Positions 18,677-26,924 of a DNA stretch of 39,140 nucleotides are shown piece by piece; the stretch's first letter is position 1, and each line of letters opens with the position of its first letter. This DNA is from Chitinophagales bacterium (lineage in GTDB: Bacteria; Bacteroidota; Bacteroidia; Chitinophagales; UBA2359). The stretch spans positions 1 to 39,140 of the forward strand of contig JAHDEE010000022.1 of assembly GCA_020629005.1 (NCBI GenBank), written 5' to 3'. The position numbers and the translations under genes were made by a program. The notes beneath the pieces are model-generated. The model saw only the letters and a program-made list of their open reading frames with translations. It was not told where the DNA came from and made no database searches.

Positions 18677-19456
18677 ATGAGCACAGAGACGATGCAATAC
18701 CAGGAACAGGGAGCCGATTTTGATGAACTAAGGTCCATCATTGTAGGCGAACAAAACTTCGCGCATCAGGAAGAGTTCATCGCTTTTCAAAAGTTGGTGC
18801 TGGAAAGACTGGATCAGCTAGAAGCGAAAATTGAAGACAAGGTAACCTTCGAAACTAAACTGGTAGGCTCAAAGGATAGAATGGTCGATGTAATTAGCCC
18901 TCAAATGGGTAAGATTATTCGTTCAAGTGTCAATCATCAGGTTGAAAAAGTTGTAGAGAAAATAACAGAAACCTCCAATAAGGTCTACAGCATTTTCACA
19001 CTCAAAGGACTCAAACAAAGGCTCTTCGGAGAGCCAAAGACCATCTATGCAAACTATCCTAAAATCATTCAACTGTTCATCATCGAAAAGGATAGTGGAT
19101 TGCTCATTGGAAAATTCGAAAAAGAAAGAATCACAGACCCCGACATGATGACAGGTATCCTGACTTCTGTCAAGGCATTTGCAGAATCATCCCTGGATCT
19201 CAATGATGCAGAAATCGGATTGATAGACTATGGAGAATACTTCATAAAAATGTTCAGCTATGGAACCTATTACTTCGCCCTGGTTCTCACCGGAACCCAG
19301 AATAGAGACTTTGAGGATTTCATCGTCGGCGAAATAGAAGGCTTTGCCAATCTACACGTAAAACATCTTACAAATCCTAACCGAGCAAATATCGATTTCG
19401 ACCTCGAAATCGATACCTATTTTGAAGCAACATGTCAGAAGTTAGAAAAAAAATAA
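18677..19456 (+). CDS. Roadblock/longin-like protein, putative GTPase partner
   Basis: 259 residues. It has three parts: LRSIIVGEQ at residues 18-26; a helical middle with ISPQMGKIIRSSV at about 74-86; and an alpha/beta domain at ~125-245 (IIQLFIIEKDSGLLIGKFE, then MMTGILTSVKAFAESSL, then FIKMFSYGTYYFALVLTG). The strand-helix-strand order and the DSGLL turn resemble roadblock/longin folds that bind or activate small GTPases. From memory, the same three parts occur at the N-terminus of some OmpA-family proteins, but no OmpA peptidoglycan-binding domain is present here. The gene overlaps the following GTPase gene by 25 bp, strong evidence of coupled expression and probably of a physical pair. 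Confidence 0.72.
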   Translation: MSTETMQYQEQGADFDELRSIIVGEQNFAHQEEFIAFQKLVLERLDQLEAKIEDKVTFETKLVGSKDRMVDVISPQMGKIIRSSVNHQVEKVVEKITETSNKVYSIFTLKGLKQRLFGEPKTIYANYPKIIQLFIIEKDSGLLIGKFEKERITDPDMMTGILTSVKAFAESSLDLNDAEIGLIDYGEYFIKMFSYGTYYFALVLTGTQNRDFEDFIVGEIEGFANLHVKHLTNPNRANIDFDLEIDTYFEATCQKLEKK

Positions 19457-19920
19457 TCCTGCTAGGGAAAGTCGGAGTAGGCAAAACCTCCCTGTTTCAC
19501 AAATTTGTGTTCAACAAATTTTCAGAGGTGTACCTAAGTTCTGTTGGTGTACAAATCGAGAAGCAGGTTGTACAGGTAGGAGATACAAAGGTCATACTCA
19601 TGCTTTGGGATTTGGCCGGCGAGATTTTCGAATCAAACATGTACGAGAGTTATATCAGAGGCGCACACGGATTTATAGGAGTCTTTGATGCCCAACGGCT
19701 CGGAACTCTTGATCTTGCCCGTCAAAAACTCGAAGAAGTCAAAGAATCAAATCCCGACACCAAACAGATTTTGATCGGAAACAAAGTCGACATGCTAAGC
19801 CCTGAAGATATAGAACAGATTGATCAGCAATACAGTGTCGATTTCTTCACCAGTGCGAAAACCGGCGAGAAGGTGGCGGACGCATTTTCATCCATCGCCG
19901 AAAAACTGGTACAAAACTAG
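19432..19920 (+). CDS. Rab/Ras-like small GTPase
   Basis: 162 residues, one complete small G domain with no membrane or lipid signal. G1 GKVGVGKTS (12-20); switch I SSVGVQ, with Ser in place of the usual Thr; G3 WDLAGE (59-64); G4 NKVD (117-120); G5 TSAK (140-143). In G3 the residue equivalent to the catalytic Gln of Ras and Rab is Glu64. It is closer in look to eukaryotic Rab/Ras than to MglA or Era and fits the prokaryotic Ras-like (Rup) group. It overlaps the roadblock-like gene by 25 bp and is followed after 5 bp by a histidine kinase, so it probably controls or is read by that kinase. Confidence 0.9.
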   Translation: MSEVRKKIILLGKVGVGKTSLFHKFVFNKFSEVYLSSVGVQIEKQVVQVGDTKVILMLWDLAGEIFESNMYESYIRGAHGFIGVFDAQRLGTLDLARQKLEEVKESNPDTKQILIGNKVDMLSPEDIEQIDQQYSVDFFTSAKTGEKVADAFSSIAEKLVQN

Positions 19921-19925
19921 TCCCC

Positions 19926-21458
19926 ATGTTGGAATACAGCCTGGAATTTGACAGTACAGGGAAAGTAACTTACTCTGAAGCACCTATGATTCCTGTCAAT
20001 CAACAAATAGATCAGCATATTCCCCTCTTTGCAGATCTGGATATACTGAATAGCCTTGCTGATAATCAGATAAGCCCCTACCTTTGCCAGATCAAAGACC
20101 AGACTTACTACTTCGATCTGAGCTGGTCACCGAGACAATCAGACAAGCAGACGAATGGATACACGGTTAGAATGATCGACAAAACAGCTGACTTCGAGCG
20201 TTTGCAAGAAGAACGGACATTAAAAAACCGTTTCAAGATTGAAAACGAGGTCTTGCGAAAAGACATCGAAGAAGAACAAGGGATCAAGGCAAAACTACAG
20301 CAAAAGAATGAAGAGCTGCAAGCCATCTTCAACAATACACACGAAGGTATAATCTACCTCAATGCCCGCGATAAAAAGCTGCTTTCTATCAATGAACGTG
20401 GAATGGAAATTCTTGGGGCTGAATCCCAAGCAGAACTGAGTAGTCGCACACTGATTGAATTTTGTCTTGAAGAACGTTTCAAGACCATGAGCTCCAGGCA
20501 GCTTATGAAGCAGGTAGATCGACGCATTTCTCAGGAAGGAGAATTGAATACGATCGTGCAGATCCAAAAACTCGATGGCAGCGTTGCCTGGATTACCGTT
20601 AGGGCTATATTGGATCAAAGTAATCGCTCGCGTCCCACCAACATCATGTTCATTGGTGATATTACCCAAGAGTACGAAGCAAAAAAACACCTCGAAATGA
20701 AAAACGAGGAGTTGCAGAGATACATTGAGTCCAACATTCAACTAGAGCAATTTGCGCATGTGGCTTCTCACGACCTTAGGGCACCAATCATTACGATCAA
20801 GAGCTTTTCGAAACTATTGAGTGATGAAGCTGCGTCAAAATTAAATGAACTGGAAAAGGAGTCCTTGTTCTTCATTCAGTCGAATGCCGAACAAATGTAC
20901 GAACTGGTCAATGACCTACTAGAATACTCACAGGTCAATTCTCAGGCCATCAAAGTGGTAGAGTTGGATTTGCAAGAGACAGTGCAAAATGTAATCTCTT
21001 TGCTTCAAGCCCAGGCAGTTGAACGCGAGGTTACTGTCCAAATCACCGGTACCCTGCCAACAGTACTGGCCGACAAGGTGAAAATGAAGCGGGTGTTTCA
21101 AAACGTCATCGGCAACTCCATAAAATTTTCAGATCCAGCCAAAGATTCCGTCATTCGAATCTCCTGCAAGGAAACAAAGGAACACTATCGATTTGAAGTA
21201 TTTGACAATGGAATTGGCATCAAGCAAACAAAAGTTGACATCTTTTTACCCTACATCCAGTTAAACAACAAGGCCCACTATAAAGGAACTGGATTGGGCC
21301 TGGCCATATGTAAAAGGATAATATCGCAACATCAAGGCCAGATCTCTTACGATTCCATTGAAGGACAAGAAACGAAGTTTGCCTTCACGATTTCAAAGAA
21401 TCTACAACCACTAAAAGAAAAAGCACACACAAATGCCGAGGCTCAAGCTGCCAAATAG
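19926..21458 (+). CDS. Cytosolic PAS-domain sensor histidine kinase
   Basis: 510 residues with no transmembrane segment. An N-terminal PAS-like region (1-90) is followed by a coiled coil (~92-132), a PAS domain (~133-250; FNNTHEGIIYLNARDKKLL), a HisKA helix pair with phospho-acceptor His282 in VASHDLRAPI, and a HATPase_c domain (N box NVIGNSIKFSD near 397, G1 DNGIGI at 427, G2 GTGLGLAICKR at 454). Since it cannot see the outside directly, its input may come through PAS ligands or the GTPase coded 5 bp upstream. It is followed by a lone receiver gene after 29 bp, which is the probable phosphate acceptor. Confidence 0.93.
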   Translation: MLEYSLEFDSTGKVTYSEAPMIPVNQQIDQHIPLFADLDILNSLADNQISPYLCQIKDQTYYFDLSWSPRQSDKQTNGYTVRMIDKTADFERLQEERTLKNRFKIENEVLRKDIEEEQGIKAKLQQKNEELQAIFNNTHEGIIYLNARDKKLLSINERGMEILGAESQAELSSRTLIEFCLEERFKTMSSRQLMKQVDRRISQEGELNTIVQIQKLDGSVAWITVRAILDQSNRSRPTNIMFIGDITQEYEAKKHLEMKNEELQRYIESNIQLEQFAHVASHDLRAPIITIKSFSKLLSDEAASKLNELEKESLFFIQSNAEQMYELVNDLLEYSQVNSQAIKVVELDLQETVQNVISLLQAQAVEREVTVQITGTLPTVLADKVKMKRVFQNVIGNSIKFSDPAKDSVIRISCKETKEHYRFEVFDNGIGIKQTKVDIFLPYIQLNNKAHYKGTGLGLAICKRIISQHQGQISYDSIEGQETKFAFTISKNLQPLKEKAHTNAEAQAAK

Positions 21459-21487
21459 TCCTTACTCTGCCAACTCCTCAAACTCCA

Positions 21488-21886
21488 ATGCTAATGCCAA
21501 TGTTATTCTTTATCGACGATGATGCCGCTGCCCACACTTTTCACAAGATCATGGCAAAGAAAGCAGAATACAAAGACCAGGACCTGCACTGCTTCATGAG
21601 TGTAGACGAAGCCATGAATTGCATCAATGCTATTATAGAAAGTGGGGATTTCACCTCCTGGCCCAGCCACATCTTCATCGATCTGAATATGCCATTGAAG
21701 ACTGGGTACGACTTTGTAGCTGAATTTGAGGCAGTCTTACCGGCAGCCGACCAAACGCCAGAATTGTATTTCGTATCAAGTTCCAAGAATCCCGTTGACA
21801 TAGAAAAAGTGGCAAAACTTGACTTGATCAAAGGATTCGAAACTAAATTCCTTCAAAAAGAATTCTTCGCAGCGATCAAGAACTAA
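21488..21886 (+). CDS. Single-domain response regulator
   Basis: 132 residues, a receiver domain only and no DNA-binding output. Acidic pocket DDD at residues 10-12, phospho-acceptor Asp65 in FIDLNMPLKTGYDF, Ser97/98 switch in YFVSSSK, and Lys120 in ETKFL, where the usual Pro after Lys is missing. Starts at 21494 or 21500 are also possible because several ATGs are clustered. It is the last gene of the cassette. Without an effector domain it must act by protein contact or pass phosphate on. Confidence 0.9.
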   Translation: MLMPMLFFIDDDAAAHTFHKIMAKKAEYKDQDLHCFMSVDEAMNCINAIIESGDFTSWPSHIFIDLNMPLKTGYDFVAEFEAVLPAADQTPELYFVSSSKNPVDIEKVAKLDLIKGFETKFLQKEFFAAIKN

Positions 21887-22167
21887 TCTCAAAACTTCAC
21901 TCATACTCACCCTAACTTATCCTTTCAATCCATATCCGTTCAGCTGCAGAGCATTATTCGAGACATCGCCTAACATATTAATCAGATTCCCAGCACTTAC
22001 TGACGAATTTAAATTGACCTCGTTCAAATATCCATTCATGCCAGTCTCTGACAACTATCTGCTTTATATTGCGATTGCAAGCAGCTAGCAAGTGCAATCT
22101 GAGCACTCAACATCCCGCCTAGCAATCTAACGCAAAGCTGCATTGCCAAAATCTAAGAAGGCAAAAA
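21887..22167. promoter_or_regulatory. Intergenic region ahead of RiPP export genes, with a short dyad
   Basis: 281 bp without a gene between the response regulator and the exporter. The only structure noted is GATTGCA (22073-22079) facing TGCAATC (22093-22099), about 70-95 bp before the exporter start, which could be an operator or a weak hairpin. I could not identify a Bacteroidota-type promoter (TTG and TAnnTTTG boxes) with confidence, nor a terminator for the signalling cassette. Confidence 0.3.
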
Positions 22168-24357
22168 TTGCGGACTTTGAGCACACTAAAATTCTATAAG
22201 CAAGCTGACTCGGCAGACTGTGGGCCTACTTGCCTGCGGATGATTGCTCAGTTTTATGGCAAAATCCTAAGCACCCGTTACCTTCGCGAAATCTCATTCC
22301 TTGATCGACAAGGGGTGAGCCTATTAGGCATTTCGCATGCAGCTGAACAAATTGGTTTCAGAACACTAGCAGTAAAAGTACTCTATCAGAATAAAGATCA
22401 CGCCTCGCTACTTTCCGCACCGCTACCTTGCATTGCACACTGGAATCAAAATCACTTTGTTGTCATCTACAAGGTCACAAAAGAATTCGTGTGGGTCGCG
22501 GATCCGGCCAGCGGGAAACACAAGCTAAAGCGTAAAGATTTCGAAAAAAGCTGGGCAAGTGATGGCGGAAAGGGCATTTTGCTGTTGTTAGAGCAAACCC
22601 CGGAATTTACCCGGTCAAAAGACGATGTGGCCTCGTACAGCTTTCGCTTTCTGCTACAGTATCTTTCACCCTACAAAAGCCTGATATTTCAGCTCTCTCT
22701 GGGACTTTTGCTTACTGTGCTGTTTCAGCTGCTTTTCCCCTTTCTCACACAATCAGTAGTCGACATTGGAATTCAAAACAACAATTTGAATTTCATCTAC
22801 TTGATTCTTGCTGCACAGCTCATACTATTTGCCAGCCAAACCAGCGTGCAATTCATACAGAATTGGATCTTGCTGCATATCAGCACCAGGGTGAACATTG
22901 CCCTCATTTCGGACTTCCTGCAGAAGCTAATGAAACTACCATTAGGCTTCTTTGACGCCAAAAACATAGGCGATCTACTGCAACGAATTGGTGACCATAA
23001 GCGTATCGAATCCTTTCTCACCGGCACTACTTTGCAAGTCCTTTTCTCCAGTTTTAGTCTGCTGGTTTTCAGTCTGGTACTGTTCCTGTACAACCCTTTG
23101 GTCTTCACAATCTTTGCAGTTGGCGCCATTCTATATATTCTATGGGTAATTCTGTTTCTCAAAAAGCGAAAGGAAGTAGATTACCTGGCCTTTCAGCAAC
23201 TATCTGAGAATCAAGACAGCTTGATCGAGATCATTCAGGGCATGCCGGAGATAAAGTTGCAAAACAGCGAATACAAACGGCGCTGGAATTGGGCCAACAT
23301 TCAGGCGCGCCTTTTCAAAACGCAAATACGATCACTCGCCATTACTCAGTACCAGGACGCAGGCGCCTCGTTCATCAATCAATTCAAAGATATCTGTATC
23401 TCTTTTGTCGTTGCCACTGCCGTAATCAAAGGTGAAATGACCCTTGGGATGATGATCGCAGTCCAGTACATTGTAGGTCAAGTCAATGGGCCGCTAAACC
23501 AATTGATTGGCTTCATCAGAAGAGCGCAAGATGCCAAGATCAGTCTGGAGCGCCTCAACGAAATACACAATCAGGAATCGGAGCATCAAAGTGTTGAGAC
23601 CACCAACGAATTCATCCCAAAAGAAGACATAGTACTGCAAGATCTGCACTTCAAGTACAGTCCGATTTCCCCAACTGTACTGAAGAAAATAAACCTGAGC
23701 ATTCCTAGAGGAAAAGTCACAGCCATTGTTGGTTCCAGCGGCAGCGGTAAAACCACGCTGATAAAGCTGTTATTGGGCTTCTATCCTCCAACTAGTGGCA
23801 AGATCAATATCGGAGACATCAGCCTGGACCAGATTCAGCAAAAGGTTTGGCGAGCCAACTGTGGAGCAGTACTACAGGATGGATATATTTTCTCAGATAC
23901 TATCGCCAACAATATCGCGGAGTCAGATGACATTGTGGACAGAAGCAAACTACTTAAAGCGGTCAAAACGGCAAACATCCAGGAGCATATTGAACAGCTT
24001 CCTCAACGATATAACACAATCATTGGAGCCAAGGGAAAGGGATTAAGTCAAGGGCAAAAGCAAAGAATGCTCATCGCAAGAGCTGTCTATAAAGACCCGG
24101 AAATCCTGTTTTTCGATGAGGCAACCAATGCTCTTGATGCAAACAACGAGAAGATCATCATGGAAAATCTTGAGCAGTTCTTCCAGGGACGAACTGTGAT
24201 TGTGGTTGCTCACCGACTAAGCACAGTAAAAAGTGCTGACCAGATCATTGTACTGGATGATGGAAACATTGCCGAGCTAGGCACGCACCAGGAACTGGTT
24301 GCACTGAAAGGGAAGTATTACACCCTGGTAAAGAATCAACTCGAATTGGGACAGTAA
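22168..24357 (+). CDS. Peptidase C39-containing ABC exporter (RiPP leader cleavage and export)
   Basis: 729 residues. The C39 cysteine peptidase (1-~140) has Cys18 in SADCGPTCLRM, His96 in NHFVVIYK and Asp112 in ADPASG. The transmembrane domain (~155-455) is followed by an ABC ATPase: Walker A GSSGSGKTT at 522-530, signature LSQGQKQR near 625, Walker B ILFFDEAT near 645, and H-loop VVAHRLSTV. Such proteins cut double-glycine leaders in the cytosol and pump out the core. The start is TTG at 22168, with AGAAGG seven bases upstream. Its stop abuts the HlyD-like gene. The nearby precursors end their leaders in GG or GA, which fits its specificity. Confidence 0.95.
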   Translation: MRTLSTLKFYKQADSADCGPTCLRMIAQFYGKILSTRYLREISFLDRQGVSLLGISHAAEQIGFRTLAVKVLYQNKDHASLLSAPLPCIAHWNQNHFVVIYKVTKEFVWVADPASGKHKLKRKDFEKSWASDGGKGILLLLEQTPEFTRSKDDVASYSFRFLLQYLSPYKSLIFQLSLGLLLTVLFQLLFPFLTQSVVDIGIQNNNLNFIYLILAAQLILFASQTSVQFIQNWILLHISTRVNIALISDFLQKLMKLPLGFFDAKNIGDLLQRIGDHKRIESFLTGTTLQVLFSSFSLLVFSLVLFLYNPLVFTIFAVGAILYILWVILFLKKRKEVDYLAFQQLSENQDSLIEIIQGMPEIKLQNSEYKRRWNWANIQARLFKTQIRSLAITQYQDAGASFINQFKDICISFVVATAVIKGEMTLGMMIAVQYIVGQVNGPLNQLIGFIRRAQDAKISLERLNEIHNQESEHQSVETTNEFIPKEDIVLQDLHFKYSPISPTVLKKINLSIPRGKVTAIVGSSGSGKTTLIKLLLGFYPPTSGKINIGDISLDQIQQKVWRANCGAVLQDGYIFSDTIANNIAESDDIVDRSKLLKAVKTANIQEHIEQLPQRYNTIIGAKGKGLSQGQKQRMLIARAVYKDPEILFFDEATNALDANNEKIIMENLEQFFQGRTVIVVAHRLSTVKSADQIIVLDDGNIAELGTHQELVALKGKYYTLVKNQLELGQ

Positions 24358-25674
24358 ATGCCAGAAAGAATCTACATAGAAGATCCGGAAGAAATCGAGC
24401 TGAACCAGCACGATGAGATACAGGAACTATTGGGCCATCCCCCAGGCTGGATGCTCAAATGGGGCATCACAGTAGTCCTGCTCTTTGTTGGTCTGTTTCT
24501 CTTGCTTTCCTGGATTATCAAATACCCGGATACGAACACAGCTGCTGTTACGATCACTACTGTGCTGCCACCTGTATCCGTCGTAGCTGCAAGCTCTGGT
24601 GAGCTTTCCGAGCTCCTTGTGAAAGATCAACAAATGCTGAAGGAAGGAGAACTAATTGGCATCGTCAACAGCGGCGCAAGCTACGATGATATAAGGACTA
24701 TGCTGAACGAGTTCGACAAGCTGGGACCCAAAAACTATGCTGCTGCCAAACTACCGAGATCACTAAGCCTTGGAGTGCTCAATACCGAATACGTTGCATT
24801 GATACAAGCAATAGAGAGTTTCCAACACTTCCAAAGCAAAACAACAAGCCCACAAAAAATCAATTCCCTTGAAGAGGAACTGCTCAGCATAGAAAGAATG
24901 AATGAATACCTAAAGTCTCAAGAAGATTTATTCAGAAACGAGCTGGCATTGACTGAAAAGAACTACCAGAGAAACCTAGAACTCAAGCAAGATCAAATTG
25001 TGAGTGAAGTGGAGCTAGAGCGAATCCACTCGCAGCTCTTGCAGCAACAACAACAGATATCCAACTTCAAAACCAGCCGGATCAACAATGAGGTCAAGAA
25101 GGAGCAAATTCAAACACAGATTTCCTCGGTAGAAAACGATTATCAGCTGGAAGAGTCAACGCAAATGCTCAAAATACAACAACAGATTGATCGCATTCGT
25201 GGAGACGTAAAACAATGGGAAGAAAAATACTTATTCAAATCCCCAGCTGATGGCCAAATTTCTTTCTCTCAAGTATGGTCCAGGAATCAATATATCAAAT
25301 CAGGAGAAGAGATTTTCAAAATTGTACCCACACAAGAAAGCGGGGAAATCATAGCTCGTTGCGAGCTACCTGTAGCTGGAGCCGGAAAAGTGAAGAAGGG
25401 CTCTACTGCCAGTATTCGCCTGGATGCCTTCCCTTACCAGGAATACGGCAGCATTCCTACACAGGTAGATAAAATTTCTCTTATTCCAAACATGATCGGT
25501 GAAGGTGAGTTTGCCTACCAGTTAGAGTTAAACCTCCCACAAAATCTTATAAGTAGCTATGGACGAGAGCTTCCTTTCCGACAACAAATGAAAGGAACCG
25601 CCATTATCATCACCGAAGACAAGAGAATCTTTCATCGGGTATTCGAAAAACTCTACAGTGTAATTAACAACTAA
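24358..25674 (+). CDS. HlyD-family membrane fusion protein of the RiPP exporter
   Basis: 438 residues. It has a cytosolic N-terminus of ~33 residues, one membrane helix at ~34-55, a first biotinyl-lipoyl half (VVAASSGELSELLVKD), a long periplasmic alpha-hairpin coiled coil (~165-290, rich in Gln and Glu), a second lipoyl half (FKSPADGQISFSQVW) and beta-barrel strands to the end. It bridges the inner-membrane C39 ABC exporter to an outer-membrane TolC-like channel, which is not coded in the window. It begins on the base after the exporter's stop codon, so the two are co-expressed. Confidence 0.93.
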   Translation: MPERIYIEDPEEIELNQHDEIQELLGHPPGWMLKWGITVVLLFVGLFLLLSWIIKYPDTNTAAVTITTVLPPVSVVAASSGELSELLVKDQQMLKEGELIGIVNSGASYDDIRTMLNEFDKLGPKNYAAAKLPRSLSLGVLNTEYVALIQAIESFQHFQSKTTSPQKINSLEEELLSIERMNEYLKSQEDLFRNELALTEKNYQRNLELKQDQIVSEVELERIHSQLLQQQQQISNFKTSRINNEVKKEQIQTQISSVENDYQLEESTQMLKIQQQIDRIRGDVKQWEEKYLFKSPADGQISFSQVWSRNQYIKSGEEIFKIVPTQESGEIIARCELPVAGAGKVKKGSTASIRLDAFPYQEYGSIPTQVDKISLIPNMIGEGEFAYQLELNLPQNLISSYGRELPFRQQMKGTAIIITEDKRIFHRVFEKLYSVINN

Positions 25675-25686
25675 AAGCAGAACTGA

Positions 25687-26703
25687 ATGAACACTTTCAT
25701 ATTCTCTCAGGACACCGACCTTACGACCAATAAAGTGATGGACTGGCTGCACTTTCATGGGGCAACCGTTACAAGAGTTAACGGTGAAGCTTTCGGTTCG
25801 GAAAACTGCCAGGTCAGCCTAAAACTAACTGATCACTCTACTGAACATTCATTGATAGTCGACGGAGTAGATGTTTTGCAGGCTAAAGTGAATCGTCTAT
25901 GGATTCGCAGGGACTCCCCATCATCTGCCTGCACTGACTTCAAATACGAAGACAAGGGAGCAGAAAGCCAGGTCCAAAGGCACTTGCAAAAAGAATCGCG
26001 AGAGGCCAAGAGAAGTCTCTTTAGAATGCTAAATCTGCCGGTTCTGGGTGACTTCTTCCAGATGAATGTAGAAAAAACCGATATACTGATGAAGGCCAGA
26101 TCAACTGGACTACAAATTCCGGCTACGCTGATCACCTCGCGTAAATCTGACTTGCTAACATTTATCAAAGAGCACGGATCAGTGATCACAAAGCCATTGG
26201 TAGATCCCATACATGTGCAGCCAAAGAAGCAGTCTGTTTTCCTAAGCTATACCGAGGCATTGGACAAAAAAAGACTTGCCGCAATACCCGAACAGTTCTT
26301 TGTCTCCCTATTTCAGGAACAGATCGAGAAAGCCTATGAGCTTCGCATTTTCTTTCTTGATAATCGATGCTACCCCATGGCCATATTTTCACAGCTCGAC
26401 CAGCAGACAACGGTTGATTTTCGGAGATACAACACAAAAAAAAGCAACAGAAATGTCCCTTATAAACTGCCGGAAAAGATCGAAGCGTCTCTAGTAAAAC
26501 TGATGAATGATATAGGCCTCAACACAGGCTCCATAGATATCATTAGAGCTGTAGACGGACGCTATGTATTCCTGGAAGTCAATCCAGTGGGACAGTTTGG
26601 AATGGTCTCAGGCCCTTGCAATTATTATCTGGAAGAGCAGGTGGCTTTGAGTCTGATCAAAGATACAGCCGCACCTCAAATCAACGGCCAGCAAATAGGC
26701 TAA
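25687..26703 (+). CDS. gwsG: Grasp-with-spasm ATP-grasp peptide maturase
   Basis: 338 residues. The opening (FIFSQDTDLTTNKVMDWL) and the close of the ATP-grasp fold (SIDIIRAVDGRYVFLEVNPVGQFGM) are typical of GwsG, related to the graspetide (microviridin-type) ligases. It should use ATP to activate Asp/Glu side chains of the precursor and join them to Thr/Ser or Lys, giving ester or amide rings. Motifs visible are VITKPLVDP (ATP-binding Lys region), YELRIFFLDN, VDFRRYN and the Mg-binding E-x-N in FLEVNPVGQ. It lies 12 bp after the HlyD-like gene and before gwsS. Confidence 0.9.
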   Translation: MNTFIFSQDTDLTTNKVMDWLHFHGATVTRVNGEAFGSENCQVSLKLTDHSTEHSLIVDGVDVLQAKVNRLWIRRDSPSSACTDFKYEDKGAESQVQRHLQKESREAKRSLFRMLNLPVLGDFFQMNVEKTDILMKARSTGLQIPATLITSRKSDLLTFIKEHGSVITKPLVDPIHVQPKKQSVFLSYTEALDKKRLAAIPEQFFVSLFQEQIEKAYELRIFFLDNRCYPMAIFSQLDQQTTVDFRRYNTKKSNRNVPYKLPEKIEASLVKLMNDIGLNTGSIDIIRAVDGRYVFLEVNPVGQFGMVSGPCNYYLEEQVALSLIKDTAAPQINGQQIG

Positions 26704-26723
26704 GAAACTCTAAGACAAACATT

Positions 26724-26924
26724 ATGGCTAAAAAATTCCTGGAACACTTGCAAGAGCACAAAGAACAGTTGCCAGTGCATCTCTATTACCTCAGCACACC
26801 AGAATTCTTCAAACGCAAGGCAACTGACTCTAAAAGCCAATTTCATAACACCAAGCACTTTGCGGTTAGGATTAGCACCAAACCTGCCTCGTGTACAACT
26901 ATCCAAGACAATGGATCAAAATAA
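26724..26924 (+). CDS. 66-aa protein of unknown function between gwsG and gwsS
   Basis: Fills the gap between the two maturase genes: it starts 20 bp after gwsG and overlaps the gwsS start (26911) by 14 bp, an arrangement that suggests real, coupled translation. The product is basic (about a dozen Lys/Arg and five His), with a helix-like N-terminus (MAKKFLEHLQEHKEQL) and no signal, Gly-Gly site or membrane span. It lacks the MKDSL leader of the precursors, so it is unlikely to be a substrate. It could be a leader-binding helper, but I recognise no family. Confidence 0.6.
   Translation: MAKKFLEHLQEHKEQLPVHLYYLSTPEFFKRKATDSKSQFHNTKHFAVRISTKPASCTTIQDNGSK

Noticed and set aside
20295-20741. 148-aa minus-strand open frame
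   Set aside because: Antisense to the PAS region of the histidine kinase; no support.
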